A DNA stretch of 64,000 nt from Neosynechococcus sphagnicola sy1 (GTDB lineage Bacteria > Cyanobacteriota > Cyanobacteriia > Neosynechococcales > Neosynechococcaceae): NCBI RefSeq assembly GCF_000775285.1, contig NZ_JJML01000041.1:24831-88830 (forward strand), read 5' to 3'. Below the pieces are notes generated by a model. It was not told the DNA's origin, did no database searches, and saw only the letters and a list, made by a program, of their open reading frames with translations. The translations under genes were made by a program, and so were the position numbers. Each line of letters opens with the position of its first letter. Position 1 is the first letter of the stretch. This document shows positions 19,609 through 28,159 of the stretch, piece after piece.

Positions 19609-20278
19609 CTAACGAGGGGAAAGCCGACGGGTGGCAGTAGCAGGTGGGTCGTAAAGTAACTCAGGACGGGTCTGCCAAATAAAGCTGATGGCGGCCAGGG
19701 TGATCAGTGCCTCCCCCCAGACCAATCAGCGTGTGCCAGAAAGCCATGGCTGCGATCGCGACAGTCATCGGCACGGTACCAGACAGCCCAAGTTCTACGG
19801 CGCAGATCAGAGAGGCTACAACCACACTCGTCCAAGCGGCGATCAATGTTGCCGTTGCCATGGCCCACCACTGGTCACGACCCAAGGCCCAGCGAATGGC
19901 TTTATAGAGGTAGTAACCCCCAAAGGTACCTATTAAACCCATATTGACAATGTTGGCTCCCAATACAGTCAGTCCCCCATCCTGAAATAAGACAGCCTGA
20001 ACCATAAACACCACCGCCATCACCAAGGAGCCTGCCCACGGCCCGAGGAGAATCCCTGCCAGGGTTCCCCCCAATAGATGGCCGGAAGTTCCTCCAGGGA
20101 TGGGGAAATTGATCATCTGAGTAGCAAAGATGAAGGCGGCACAAACACCCATGAGGGGAACCGCTCGCTGCTGGTACTGCTTCTGAACTCGTTTCAATGC
20201 CAGTGCCATGAAGCTGATGGTCAGTAACCAGGTGATCAGGGTCACTGGTAAGTTCAAAAAACCATCGGGAATGTGCAT
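19609..20278 (-). CDS. cbiM: CbiM-type metal-binding component (frameshifted at 3' end)
   Basis: Substrate-specific membrane subunit for cobalt or nickel. The start is fixed by chemistry: family members begin MHIPDGFL, where the free N-terminus and His2 bind the metal, and this occurs at ATG 20278; upstream in-frame codons are not used. Further motifs: INFPIPGGTSGHLLGG and LGANIVNMG, with about six helices. The last 34 residues lie in the next frame because of one extra C in the C6 run at 19713-19718; repaired, the protein continues EALITLAAISFIWQTRPELL to a TAG at 19609. First gene of the transporter set. I looked for a cobalamin riboswitch upstream and found no convincing one. Confidence 0.85.
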
Positions 20279-20599
20279 CGCCAGGAAAGACCGAAGCATT
20301 CCCTGCCAGAGCGCTATCCCCCAACTGTGCCCTTGCAAACCTAGATTGATGATGAACATTTGCTGCGATCGCCCTTGCGAAGTCCTGTCTGGCACGTCTC
20401 ACGATCAGTAAACTGGGCTTCAGGGTAAAACTCAATCCTCTCCGGGGGGATTTTGGGCAGATTTATCCAGAATTTTAACGCTAAATCCCACCTCCGACCC
20501 CAAAGATGACTGGGATCGGTAGAAAGTTGAACTGGGCGGCGTCCTCACCTGGCAGTATCGTTAGGGGTAGAAAAAGTTATCTGAAGTGTTTGGGGGACA

Positions 20600-21892
20600 A
20601 TGCGTCAAGAGCCAGAACACTGCCCGATGTCCTATCCCCAGCTGTTGTTCTACGCAGCAGGAATTGGGATCACCGTCGGTTTTCTATCAGCTGCCTATTA
20701 CTGGACTCTGGAGCTAGGCTTTCAGTGGGTCTGGAAAACCCTCCCCAATCGCATTGACTATCCCTCTTGGTCTACCTTCAATGAATTTGTCTGGCCCCTC
20801 ACCACACTAGGGGGATTGCTTGTGGGTTTAGCCGTTCACTATTTAGGGGCACCCAGTGGCGGACTGCGGGGGTGTATTGCTGAAATCCATGCCGAGGGGC
20901 GCGTTGACTATCGGCAAACCCCCGGTATGATTGTGGCCTCCCTCCTCTCCCTGACCTTTGGCAGTAGTGCTGGCCCCGAAGCCCCCCTCGTGGATATCAA
21001 TGGTGGTTTCGGGACGTGGCTGGCCGATCGCCTGAAACTATCAGTTGCCGCGACCCGAGTCTTCACCCTTTGTGGCATGAGTGCTGCCTTTGGTGCCTTT
21101 TTTGGCACGCCCCTGGGGAGCACTCTGCTGGCCTTGGAAATTCCCCATCGCTGGGGGCTGGAGTACTACGAAGCGCTAATTCCGACCTTGATTGCTGCCA
21201 TCGGTGGCTTCGCCATCTTTCGCCTGTGTACGGGACTGACCATTGGGGGGTTGTACGAATTTCCCCATTATCCTGAACTTCAGATAGAGCATCTGTTGTA
21301 CGCTATCTTGTTAGGCGCTATTGGGGCGGGAACGGCGATTTTATTCAGTTGGATCTTTCAAACCCTGGGGAAGTGGGTACAACCACTCACGCAGCACCCT
21401 GTCATCCTTACAACGTTGGGAGGTCTGGCAATTGGGCTGATTGCCACCGTGCTGCCTTTGACCTTGTTCTATGGCGAACGCCAAATTCAGACCATTATCG
21501 ATCTCGGGGAGCGATTGGGGAGCGGTCTACTGTTGCTGATTGCCCTCGCAAAGATGGTGACCCTGAGCATTAGTGTGCATTCTGGCTTTCGCGGTGGGAT
21601 TCTTTTCCCGTTGTTTTTTATGGGGGCAACCGTTGGCATGGCCGTTAGCTTGATGTTGCCGCAAATCCCTCCCACGGTTGGCATGATCTGCACCATGGCC
21701 GCTCTGAGCGTCGCCATCCTCAAGACACCCATGGGCTTGATTATTGTCTTGAATGTAATTTCTCACACCACCATGATGCCGTTGATTACGGTGGCAACGA
21801 CGATAAGCTTGCTGCTCACCGCACAGGTCAATCTACTCTATACAAAGCAGCATCGGACGGAAAGCCATCAATTGGAAATTTTACCTCGGTGA
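20600..21892 (+). CDS. ClC-family chloride channel or transporter
   Basis: 430 residues, about ten hydrophobic segments. ClC signatures are present in order: GLRGCI, FGSSAGPEAPLVDINGG (the gating-glutamate motif, Glu in GPEAP), GMSAAFGAFFGTPLGSTLLA and SGFRGGILFPLFFMGA (the second anion-binding motif). There is no C-terminal CBS domain. It moves chloride or a related anion across the plasma membrane, possibly with proton exchange since the gating Glu is there. Start at ATG 20600, with GGGGGA eight bases upstream. Divergent from cbiM; the 320 bases between hold no gene I can support. Confidence 0.88.
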   Translation: MRQEPEHCPMSYPQLLFYAAGIGITVGFLSAAYYWTLELGFQWVWKTLPNRIDYPSWSTFNEFVWPLTTLGGLLVGLAVHYLGAPSGGLRGCIAEIHAEGRVDYRQTPGMIVASLLSLTFGSSAGPEAPLVDINGGFGTWLADRLKLSVAATRVFTLCGMSAAFGAFFGTPLGSTLLALEIPHRWGLEYYEALIPTLIAAIGGFAIFRLCTGLTIGGLYEFPHYPELQIEHLLYAILLGAIGAGTAILFSWIFQTLGKWVQPLTQHPVILTTLGGLAIGLIATVLPLTLFYGERQIQTIIDLGERLGSGLLLLIALAKMVTLSISVHSGFRGGILFPLFFMGATVGMAVSLMLPQIPPTVGMICTMAALSVAILKTPMGLIIVLNVISHTTMMPLITVATTISLLLTAQVNLLYTKQHRTESHQLEILPR

Positions 21893-21918
21893 TATCGGTA
21901 AGATTAAAGGAGTTGGTT

Positions 21919-22017
21919 ATGATACACCTTGTTTGGGTAAAGCTGCTCCGAGCCGCCATCATTACAACCTGCGTGCGCTCTGGTATCGACCGTTCCCACA
22001 CGAAAGACTTGTGCTAG
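21919..22017 (+). CDS. Possible small protein of 32 residues
   Basis: An ATG preceded by AAGGAG at ideal spacing opens a 32-codon frame ending at TAG 22015-22017. The peptide begins MIHLVWVKLLRAAIITT and ends in a hydrophilic stretch with two Cys overall; the hydrophobic first half could sit in a membrane. It lies between the ClC gene and the RNA-binding protein gene, same strand as both. I do not recognise it. The good ribosome-binding site is the only positive evidence; it may be a chance frame or a leader peptide. Confidence 0.3.
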   Translation: MIHLVWVKLLRAAIITTCVRSGIDRSHTKDLC

Positions 22018-22075
22018 AGTAAAATTGAGCATTAAATTCGGTTGACAGTTTGTTTCTCTTACATCAAGCAGGCAC

Positions 22076-22116
22076 TTCTCCGAATCTAAATCTCTACACT
22101 TAAATTTCGGAGAGAA
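22076..22116 (+). promoter_or_regulatory. Leader hairpin covering the ribosome-binding site of the RNA-binding protein gene
   Basis: TTCTCCGAA at 22076-22084 pairs with TTCGGAGA at 22106-22113 (eight Watson-Crick pairs plus a wobble), loop about 21 bases, AU-rich. The right arm contains GGAGAG, the ribosome-binding site of the gene starting at 22123. A fold that hides this site would make translation depend on temperature or on RNA-binding proteins. Confidence 0.5.
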
Positions 22117-22122
22117 AGATCA

Positions 22123-22440
22123 ATGTCGATTTACGTGGGCAATCTGTCCTTCAGCGTTACGCAGCAGGATATCAGCGATATCTTCTCGGAGTATGGCACC
22201 GTCAAGCGTGTTCAGCTTCCCACAGATCGGGAAACAGGCCGTCCTCGTGGGTTTGGCTTTGTAGAAATGGAAACGGAAGCTCAAGAAACCGCTGCTATTG
22301 AGGCGCTGGATGGCGCAGAGTGGATGGGACGGGATCTGAAGGTGAACAAAGCTCGGCCTCGTGAAGAGAGGAGTCCTGGTGGCATGGGGGGCGGTGGACG
22401 GAGAACCGGTAGCAGCAATAGCTTTTCTCGCCGCTACTAA
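22123..22440 (+). CDS. Cyanobacterial RRM RNA-binding protein
   Basis: 105 residues: one RNA-recognition motif with RNP-2 IYVGNL at residues 3-8 and RNP-1 RGFGFVEM, followed by a glycine-rich tail (GGMGGGGRR) ending SFSRRY. This is the cold-responsive Rbp type of cyanobacteria, which binds RNA in the cytoplasm and is often encoded just before rpsU, as here. Expression is probably controlled after transcription: the leader is long and contains a hairpin over the ribosome-binding site. Confidence 0.92.
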   Translation: MSIYVGNLSFSVTQQDISDIFSEYGTVKRVQLPTDRETGRPRGFGFVEMETEAQETAAIEALDGAEWMGRDLKVNKARPREERSPGGMGGGGRRTGSSNSFSRRY

Positions 22441-22502
22441 AACTTTAGTTCTTAACTTCCTCTGTCAGCACAGTGTGGTATCAGGCCACCCACTGTAGCT
22501 TT

Positions 22503-22526
22503 GTTGAGTGACTTAAGTCACTCAAC
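22503..22526. terminator. Perfect 24-base palindrome between the RNA-binding protein gene and rpsU
   Basis: GTTGAGTGACTT followed directly by its exact reverse complement. In RNA it folds to a hairpin with a four-base loop. There is no T-run after it, so it may be a weak terminator, an RNA-processing or stability element, or a protein-binding palindrome in DNA. rpsU begins 30 bases later. Confidence 0.5.
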
Positions 22527-22556
22527 ACCTTACCCGCATTCAGGAGTGACTTATTT

Positions 22557-22742
22557 ATGGCTCAGGTGACTGTCGGCGAGAACGAAGGTATTGAGTCAGT
22601 TCTGCGGCGCTTTAAGCGACAAGTTTCTAAGGCGGGGATTCTCTCAGATGTGAAGCGGGTTCGTCACTTTGAGACTCCGATTGAGAAACGCAAACGCAAG
22701 GCGATCGCCCGTCGCCGTAAGCGCCGCTTTCATCAGCGCTAG
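22557..22742 (+). CDS. rpsU: 30S ribosomal protein S21
   Basis: 61 residues, very basic, with the S21 pattern: [20 protein letters not shown] followed by [15 protein letters not shown]. It is a late-assembling protein of the small subunit. AGGAGTG precedes the ATG. It follows the RRM gene, a pairing common in cyanobacteria, and precedes rplS. Confidence 0.96.
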   Translation: MAQVTVGENEGIESVLRRFKRQVSKAGILSDVKRVRHFETPIEKRKRKAIARRRKRRFHQR

Positions 22743-22876
22743 GTTGGCAGTCGCCGTGAAACCCCTAGGTGATTCACTTGACTAGCTTGTAGATGCTTCC
22801 AAGGAGATGTCCCGTTAAGTCTGGACTTTATAACTACTATCGCGCTACGATAGTAGGCCGTGAGTTTTTAAAAGCC

Positions 22877-23239
22877 ATGAATGCCCAGGAACTAATCCGC
22901 TCCATAGAAGCGGAGCAGATGAAATCAAATCTGCCCGACATTCAGATTGGTGACACTGTTAAAGTGGGTGTCATCATTCAGGAAGGGGGTAAAGAGCGTA
23001 CCCAGCCCTACGAAGGGGTGGTGATCGCTAAGCGAAATACGAGTATCAATGCGACGATCACGGTACGCCGGGTTTTTCAGGGAGTGGGGGTAGAGCGGGT
23101 TTTTCTTGTTCACTCACCGCAAATTGAAAGCATTAAGATCCTTCGCCGTAGTAAGGTTCGTCGCGCTAAGCTCTATTACCTGCGAGATCGCGTTGGTAAG
23201 GCAACGCGTCTGAAGCAGCGTTTTGACCGTCCACTCTAA
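22877..23239 (+). CDS. rplS: 50S ribosomal protein L19
   Basis: 120 residues from ATG 22877 ([16 protein letters not shown]), the usual L19 length. Conserved features: [44 protein letters not shown] and [16 protein letters not shown]. It lies at the subunit interface of the ribosome. A longer in-frame start at 22793 would add 28 unrelated residues and is rejected. Upstream of tRNA-Trp and secE-nusG. Confidence 0.95.
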   Translation: MNAQELIRSIEAEQMKSNLPDIQIGDTVKVGVIIQEGGKERTQPYEGVVIAKRNTSINATITVRRVFQGVGVERVFLVHSPQIESIKILRRSKVRRAKLYYLRDRVGKATRLKQRFDRPL

Positions 23240-23325
23240 TCACTGAAGTATTTGGTGAAACAGAATTACGATTCCAGAATGTCTGCTCAGTGCTAGACTA
23301 GGAAAAGTGATCTTGTAGATCTTGT

Positions 23326-23398
23326 GCGCTCTTAGTTCAGTTGGTAGAACGCAGGTCTCCAAAACCTGATGTCGGGGGTTCAAGTCCTCCAGGGCGCG
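23326..23398 (+). tRNA. trnW: tRNA-Trp (CCA)
   Basis: A 73-base cloverleaf. Acceptor GCGCTCT pairs with AGGGCGC (one G-U); anticodon stem CAGGT/ACCTG holds the loop CTCCAAA with anticodon CCA; T-arm contains GGTTCAAGTCC. Discriminator base G. The terminal CCA is not encoded. Position ahead of secE-nusG is common in bacteria. Confidence 0.96.
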
Positions 23399-23429
23399 CT
23401 GCAATCCTTATCGCTGGACAGTCAAAGCC

Positions 23430-23654
23430 GTGGCCAAGAAAGATGATGCAGAGGTGCAGCAACCTAAGCAGGGATTCAGCCTAACAGGCTTTTTCCAAGA
23501 CACCAAAGAGGAATTGGATAAGGTCGTTTGGCCGAGTCGGCAGCAGCTCATTAGTGAGTCTGTTGCAGTGGTGCTGATGGTTGTTCTCTCGGCAACCTTG
23601 ATTTATCTGGTTGACAACTTGTTTTCCTGGATAGCGGGACGGGTGTTTGGATGA
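23430..23654 (+). CDS. secE: Preprotein translocase subunit SecE
   Basis: 74 residues from a GTG start. A polar N-terminal half with FFQDTKEELDKVVWPSRQQL, the conserved amphipathic helix of SecE, then one membrane helix (AVVLMVVLSATLIYLVDNL). It stabilises SecY in the plasma and thylakoid membranes. Its TGA overlaps the nusG ATG (ATGA). Confidence 0.95.
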   Translation: MAKKDDAEVQQPKQGFSLTGFFQDTKEELDKVVWPSRQQLISESVAVVLMVVLSATLIYLVDNLFSWIAGRVFG

Positions 23655-24280
23655 CATTTACCTCCGAAGAGCCACACAATTTAGCTGCAGTAGGAGACGA
23701 CGTAGCTACAACAGTTGAGTCTGCTCAGTGGTATGCTGTGCAGGTTGCTTCTGGGTGTGAGAAACGGGTGAAAACCAACCTAGAGCAACGAGCTCAAACC
23801 TTGGATGTTGCGAACCGCATCTTCCAAGTGGAAATTCCTCAGACCCCTGCGGTCAAAGTTCGTAAAGATGGCAGTCGTCAGAGTCTGGAGGAGAAAGTCT
23901 TTCCTGGCTATGTTCTGATCCGCATGGTAATGGACGACGAAACCTGGCAGGTGATTAAAAACACACCAAATGTGATCAACTTTGTCGGAGCCGAACAAAA
24001 GCGACGTTACGGTCGTGGTCGTGGTCACGTTAAGCCAATGCCTTTGAATAATGCCGAGGTGGAGCGGATCTTTAAGCAAGCTCAAGAACAAAAAACCGTT
24101 GTCAAAATTGATATGGCTGCGGGGGATAAAATTCTTGTGCTTTCTGGACCCTTTAAAGACTTTGAAGGTGAAGTTATTGAAGTCAGTCCGGAGCGGAGCA
24201 AATTGAAGGCTCTTCTTTCTATCTTTGGACGAGATACGCCCGTAGAGCTGGAGTTCAACCAGGTTCAAAAACAGAGCTAG
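23651..24280 (+). CDS. nusG: Transcription termination/antitermination factor NusG
   Basis: 209 residues. NGN domain: QWYAVQVASGCEKRVKTNLE, KVFPGYVLIRMVMDDETW and NFVGAEQKRRYGRGRG; then the KOW domain near the end (GDKILVLSGPFKDFEGEVIE). It binds RNA polymerase and couples it to ribosomes or Rho. Starts within secE (ATGA overlap) and precedes rplK by 26 bases. Confidence 0.96.
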   Translation: MTFTSEEPHNLAAVGDDVATTVESAQWYAVQVASGCEKRVKTNLEQRAQTLDVANRIFQVEIPQTPAVKVRKDGSRQSLEEKVFPGYVLIRMVMDDETWQVIKNTPNVINFVGAEQKRRYGRGRGHVKPMPLNNAEVERIFKQAQEQKTVVKIDMAAGDKILVLSGPFKDFEGEVIEVSPERSKLKALLSIFGRDTPVELEFNQVQKQS

Positions 24281-24306
24281 CAGTCAGTACCTGAGTAACG
24301 TAATCG

Positions 24307-24732
24307 ATGGCTAAGAAAGTTGTTGCGATGATTAAACTTGCCCTCCCAGCAGGGAAGGCAAACCCTGCTCCCCCTGTGGGGCCTGCCCTTGGGCAGCATG
24401 GTGTCAACATCATGATGTTCTGCAAGGAATATAATGCCCGCACTGCCGATCAGGTGGGGATGGTAATTCCAGTCGAAATCTCGGTCTTTGAGGATCGGAG
24501 TTTCACCTTTGTACTCAAGACACCCCCTGCCTCAGTCTTAATTCGTAAGGCGGCTGGCGTGGAACGGGGTTCAGGGGAGCCTAACAAAAAGAAGGTGGGT
24601 AAAATCACCCGTAATCAATTGCGAGAAATTGCTCAAACTAAAATGCCAGATCTCAATGCCAATGACATTGATGCTGCGGAAAAAATAGTGGAAGGTACAG
24701 CGCGCAACATGGGTGTCACCGTTGTGGACTAA
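24307..24732 (+). CDS. rplK: 50S ribosomal protein L11
   Basis: 141 residues, the standard length. [20 protein letters not shown] and [15 protein letters not shown] mark the N-terminal domain; the rRNA-binding C-terminal domain has [16 protein letters not shown] and ARNMGVTV. Part of the GTPase-associated centre. First of rplK-rplA-rplJ-rplL. Confidence 0.97.
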   Translation: MAKKVVAMIKLALPAGKANPAPPVGPALGQHGVNIMMFCKEYNARTADQVGMVIPVEISVFEDRSFTFVLKTPPASVLIRKAAGVERGSGEPNKKKVGKITRNQLREIAQTKMPDLNANDIDAAEKIVEGTARNMGVTVVD

Positions 24733-24835
24733 GACACTTTGTCCCCTGGCACCAAGATAAACTTGTAACAGTTGTATATTTTGTCAACCTTATTGGGGGA
24801 GAAGCATCGCTTCGTTATTACCCCTGGAGATAACG

Positions 24836-25549
24836 ATGAAAAAACAGTCCCGCCGACTTCGAGAACTTAGCCAAAAGGTTGAAGATCGAGTTTATATTCC
24901 CATAGAAGCGCTCAGTTTACTCAAGGAAACAGCCACGGCTAAATTTCCTGAATCCGCAGAGGCTCATATTCGTCTAGGCATTGATCCTAAATATGCTGAC
25001 CAACAGCTCCGAACCACTGTTGCCCTCCCGAAAGGGACTGGACAAACGATTCGAGTTGCCGTCATTGCCCGTGGTGAGAAAGTGAATGAAGCAACCATTT
25101 CAGGTGCGGATATTGCGGGGTCGGAAGAACTAATTGACGAGATCCAGAAAGGGCGCATGGACTTTGACCTGCTGATTGCTACCCCAGATATGATGCCGCA
25201 GGTAGCAAAGCTGGGGCGACTTCTAGGGCCAAGGGGGTTAATGCCGTCCCCTAAGGGGGGAACCGTGACCTTTGACTTGCCGCAAGCGATCGCTGATTTT
25301 AAAGCTGGGAAGTTAGAATTCAGAGCAGATCGGACTGGTATTGTTCATGTCTTGTTTGGTAAAGCATCGTTCCCAATAGAGGATTTATTGGTGAACTTGA
25401 AGGCGTTGCAGGAAACCATCGATCGCAACCGCCCTTCCGGTGCTAAGGGTCGCTACTGGCGTAGTGTTTATGTCAGTTCCACGATGGGGCCATCGATTGA
25501 AGTCGATATCAACGCCCTCCGAGATCTCAAACTTGGGGACGTGGCTTGA
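24836..25549 (+). CDS. rplA: 50S ribosomal protein L1
   Basis: 237 residues, normal length. [40 protein letters not shown] and [12 protein letters not shown] identify L1, which forms the L1 stalk at the ribosomal exit site. The 103 bases before it include GAAGCATCGCTTC flanked by GGGG and CCCC, a hairpin just ahead of the ribosome-binding site GGAGATAACG that could be the usual L1 autoregulation target; this is an inference. Confidence 0.96.
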   Translation: MKKQSRRLRELSQKVEDRVYIPIEALSLLKETATAKFPESAEAHIRLGIDPKYADQQLRTTVALPKGTGQTIRVAVIARGEKVNEATISGADIAGSEELIDEIQKGRMDFDLLIATPDMMPQVAKLGRLLGPRGLMPSPKGGTVTFDLPQAIADFKAGKLEFRADRTGIVHVLFGKASFPIEDLLVNLKALQETIDRNRPSGAKGRYWRSVYVSSTMGPSIEVDINALRDLKLGDVA

Positions 25550-25559
25550 TCCAGGCTGG

Positions 25560-25824
25560 AGATAATTTAGGAGGAATGACTTCATTTTCTAATTAAGACC
25601 GTAATTGCAACTGTAAAGCCAGAGACAGCAGGCGTCCAGCGCTTAATTTCCTGCCGAGGTTTACCGACAATTTACCCACTGATTTGCGATGGGATCGCAA
25701 CAGGGTTTGTTGTAAGGCTTTCAAAACCTCGGTGATCCACCGGGGTTTTTTCGTCTGGCTAGATTCGGTCTGTACCAAGTGTTCATGTTTAATGCATTAA
25801 CCCAATTTAAGGAGGTGAAGATAA
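25560..25824 (+). promoter_or_regulatory. rplJ-rplL leader with attenuator-like terminator
   Basis: The 275 bases between rplA and rplJ hold a structured leader as expected for the L10 leader, bound by the L10-L12 complex. Inside it, AAAACCTCGGTG at 25723-25734 pairs with CACCGGGGTTTT ending about 25749, three-base loop, followed by a T-run to 25751: a good intrinsic terminator placed before the coding region. Bound L10 would favour it. A frame on the opposite strand here is chance. Confidence 0.7.
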
Positions 25825-26352
25825 GTGGGAAGAACATTAGTAGATAAGCAAGAGATCGTGGCGGAGCTGAAGGATGTCCTCAGTCAGTCTCAGCTGGCGA
25901 TGGTGATCGAATATCAAGGTCTGTCCGTTGCAGAAATTACCGATTTACGACGACGTCTTCGTCCGAGCGGCACTATCTGTAAAGTGACGAAAAATACCTT
26001 GATGGGTATTGCTGTAGATGGGGATACCAAGTGGCAATCAATGACCGCGCTGCTGTCTGGCTCATCTGCGTTTCTGCTCGTTAAAGACGATATTAGTGGA
26101 GCCATAAAAGCTTACCAAGACTTCCAAAAAGTCACTAAGAAGACGGAACTTCGCGGTGGGGTCATGGATGGTCGCGTCTTGAAAGAAACCGATATCAAAG
26201 CGATCGCAGATTTACCATCTCGTGAGCAACTGATTGCACAGGTTGCAGGAGCACTCAATGCATTGGCAACCAAGATCGCAGTTGGGATCAAGGAAGTTCC
26301 GGCATCCGTGGCAAGGGGCATCCAAGCAGTTTCCGAGAAAGACGCTGCTTAG
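25825..26352 (+). CDS. rplJ: 50S ribosomal protein L10
   Basis: 175 residues from a GTG start with AAGGAGGTGA upstream. VDKQEIVAELKDVLSQSQ, VIEYQGLSVAEITDLRRRLR and VTKNTLMGIAVDG are L10 features; the C-terminal helix (ALATKIAVGIKEVPASVARG) carries the L12 dimers. With L12 it represses its own operon through the leader upstream. Confidence 0.96.
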   Translation: MGRTLVDKQEIVAELKDVLSQSQLAMVIEYQGLSVAEITDLRRRLRPSGTICKVTKNTLMGIAVDGDTKWQSMTALLSGSSAFLLVKDDISGAIKAYQDFQKVTKKTELRGGVMDGRVLKETDIKAIADLPSREQLIAQVAGALNALATKIAVGIKEVPASVARGIQAVSEKDAA

Positions 26353-26391
26353 TTTTGTTGAGTGATTTTACATTTATTTAGGAGTTAATCC

Positions 26392-26787
26392 ATGTCTGCT
26401 GCAACTGATCAAATTCTGGAACAGTTAAAAACACTAACGCTGCTCGAAGCGGCTGAATTAGTGAAGCAAATTGAAGAAGCTTTCGGTGTCAGTGCCGCTG
26501 CACCAGCAGGGGGAATGATGATGATGGCAGCTCCAGGAGCTGCCGCTGCACCGGCTGAGGAAGTCGAAGAACAAACTGAGTTCAGTGTGATCCTGGATGA
26601 AGTTCCTGCTGACAAGAAAATTCCAATCCTCAAAGTTGTTCGTGCCCTAACAGGTCTCGGGTTGAAAGAAGCCAAAGATTTGGTGGAAGCAGCTCCTAAG
26701 GCAGTCAAGGAAGCGGTTGCAAAGCCAGAAGCTGAAGATATCAAGAAACAGCTGGAAGAAGCCGGGGCAAAGGCCTCAGTTAAATAG
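26392..26787 (+). CDS. rplL: 50S ribosomal protein L7/L12
   Basis: 131 residues. N-terminal dimerisation region ([20 protein letters not shown]), an Ala/Met-rich hinge and the C-terminal factor-binding domain ([20 protein letters not shown], then [15 protein letters not shown]). It recruits translation GTPases. TTAGGAGTT precedes the ATG. Confidence 0.97.
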   Translation: MSAATDQILEQLKTLTLLEAAELVKQIEEAFGVSAAAPAGGMMMMAAPGAAAAPAEEVEEQTEFSVILDEVPADKKIPILKVVRALTGLGLKEAKDLVEAAPKAVKEAVAKPEAEDIKKQLEEAGAKASVK

Positions 26788-26836
26788 ACTAAGTCTCTAC
26801 CTATTAGTTGGGTAGAGATAGTCGAGGCTTAGGTAA

Positions 26837-26884
26837 ATCAAACACTATATTTAGAACCAAAAATCTCTAAATATAGTGTTTGAT
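26837..26884 (+). terminator. Perfect 18-bp inverted repeat after rplL
   Basis: Arms 26837-26854 and 26867-26884 are exact complements (ATCAAACACTATATTTAG and its reverse), with a 12-base loop and TTTTT six bases later. It is AT-rich for a terminator but long, and probably ends the rplKAJL transcript. A smaller hairpin (CTCTACC/GGGTAGAG) lies just before it at about 26793-26817. Confidence 0.6.
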
Positions 26885-27139
26885 ACCAGTTTTTAATACT
26901 TTTAATACTATTAGGCTAGGCTTTAGGTAAGTTCTAAGTTTTTTGGCACTTCTGTATGAGCTAACCGTAATTTTTCTTCTCATGTCTTCGGGTTTGATAC
27001 CGGTTCAGGACTTATGCTAAAGCCATTTTAAGGGACGGTGTTTTGAGCTGTTGACAGAGGTCATTATCCAACAGCCTGTGCTTTAGGGCATTGTCCGGTT
27101 AAGAGTCTGTTTCCAAAGAAAGAAGAAGTTGCAAGCTTA

Positions 27140-27282
27140 GAGGATGTTTTAAAAGGGTAGGCTTTAGCCTCAAATACAACTCAGAGGCGCGATCGCAAAC
27201 CCTGTAACCCTGATTCTCTCGTATTAGCTTCTAGGTAGCTAGGGTGGTGAAACACACCCTGAAAGACTTTTAAAACATCCTC
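27140..27282. mobile_element. 143-bp MITE with IS5-type ends
   Basis: The element begins GAGGATGTTTTAAAAG and ends with its exact reverse complement (16 bp), flanked on both sides by the trinucleotide TTA (27137-27139 and 27283-27285), a 3-bp target duplication as made by IS5-group elements. It has no reading frame of note and contains a GCGATCGC octamer. A non-autonomous element; a damaged IS5-type transposase gene stands right next to it. Confidence 0.75.
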
Positions 27283-27334
27283 TTAGAAGCAAACCTTGTG
27301 AGTGAAGCTGAAATCAGCACTCAACTCTAACAAG

Positions 27335-27754
27335 ATGCTTCGCAAAGAGTATCCCAGCGACTTAACTGATGCCGAGTGGAAGGTGATAGAACCCTTTTCC
27401 CCTGCTGAATCCGCAATTGGCCATCCGAGAGAAGTTGACTTTCGTGAAATTGTTAATGCCATATTTTACGTGCAACGAGAGGGCTGTACTTGGCGAGGGT
27501 TGCCAGGCGACTTTCCACCCTGGCAATCGGTCTATAACTATCTACGACATTGGCAGAGATTAGGCATCTGGCAACAGATCCATGACCAGTTGAGAATCCA
27601 ACTTCGGCAAGCGACTGGCAAGACAACTCAGCCAAGCGCTGCTATCCTCGATTCTCAATCCGTCAAAACGACGGACAAATTTTTTCAGGATCAGCGACAC
27701 CTACAAGACAAAAAAAGCAACCTCCCCTGGCAACCCTTCTCAAACCCCGTATAA
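27335..27754 (+). pseudogene. Truncated IS5-type transposase
   Basis: From ATG 27335: MLRKEYPSDLTDAEWKVIEP, then REIVNAIFYVQREGCTWRGL and LDSQSVKTTDK, the N-terminal part of IS5-group transposases (PF13340 followed by the start of the DDE domain with its first Asp). Homology stops after TTDK; the remaining frame is unrelated and the second and third catalytic residues are missing. It cannot be active. No right inverted repeat is seen before ndhC, so the 3' end has been lost. The ORF lies outside the adjacent MITE. Confidence 0.8.
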
Positions 27755-27796
27755 TAAGCGAAAATGTGTCGTAATTCTTAAGGGTCGTCATCCATC

Positions 27797-28159
27797 GTGT
27801 TTGTCCTCAGTGGTTACGAGTACTTCTTAGGTTTTTTCCTGGTTTGCAGCCTGGTTCCAGCCCTGGCTCTGACTGCATCCCGACTCCTGCGACCCCAACG
27901 CCGTGGCCCTGAGCGGCGCACCACCTATGAATCTGGTATGGAACCCATCGGGGGAGCCTGGATTCAGTTCAATATTCGCTACTATATGTTTGCACTGGTT
28001 TTCGTCGTCTTTGACGTTGAAACAGTCTTTCTCTATCCCTGGGCGGTTGCATTCCATCGACTGGGATTGCTGGCATTCATTGAAGCTCTGATCTTTATCG
28101 CAATTTTAGTTGTTGCCCTGGTTTATGCTTGGCGAAAAGGAGCCTTGGAATGGTCATGA
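27797..28159 (+). CDS. ndhC: NDH-1 subunit 3 (NdhC)
   Basis: 120 residues from a GTG start, three membrane helices. [20 protein letters not shown] and [20 protein letters not shown] are diagnostic of subunit 3. It is part of the membrane arm of the photosynthetic NDH-1 complex, which takes electrons from ferredoxin to plastoquinone. Its TGA overlaps the ndhK ATG. The truncated transposase ends about 40 bases upstream, so the promoter region may have been altered by the insertion. Confidence 0.96.
   Translation: MFVLSGYEYFLGFFLVCSLVPALALTASRLLRPQRRGPERRTTYESGMEPIGGAWIQFNIRYYMFALVFVVFDVETVFLYPWAVAFHRLGLLAFIEALIFIAILVVALVYAWRKGALEWS

Noticed and set aside
20396..20599. Cobalamin or nickel riboswitch upstream of cbiM
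   Set aside because: I looked for the conserved cobalamin-box blocks on the cbiM strand and found only scattered partial similarity.
25593..25778. Frame on the - strand across the rplJ leader
   Set aside because: It is the reverse of a conserved RNA leader with a terminator hairpin; no ribosome-binding site and unlikely composition.
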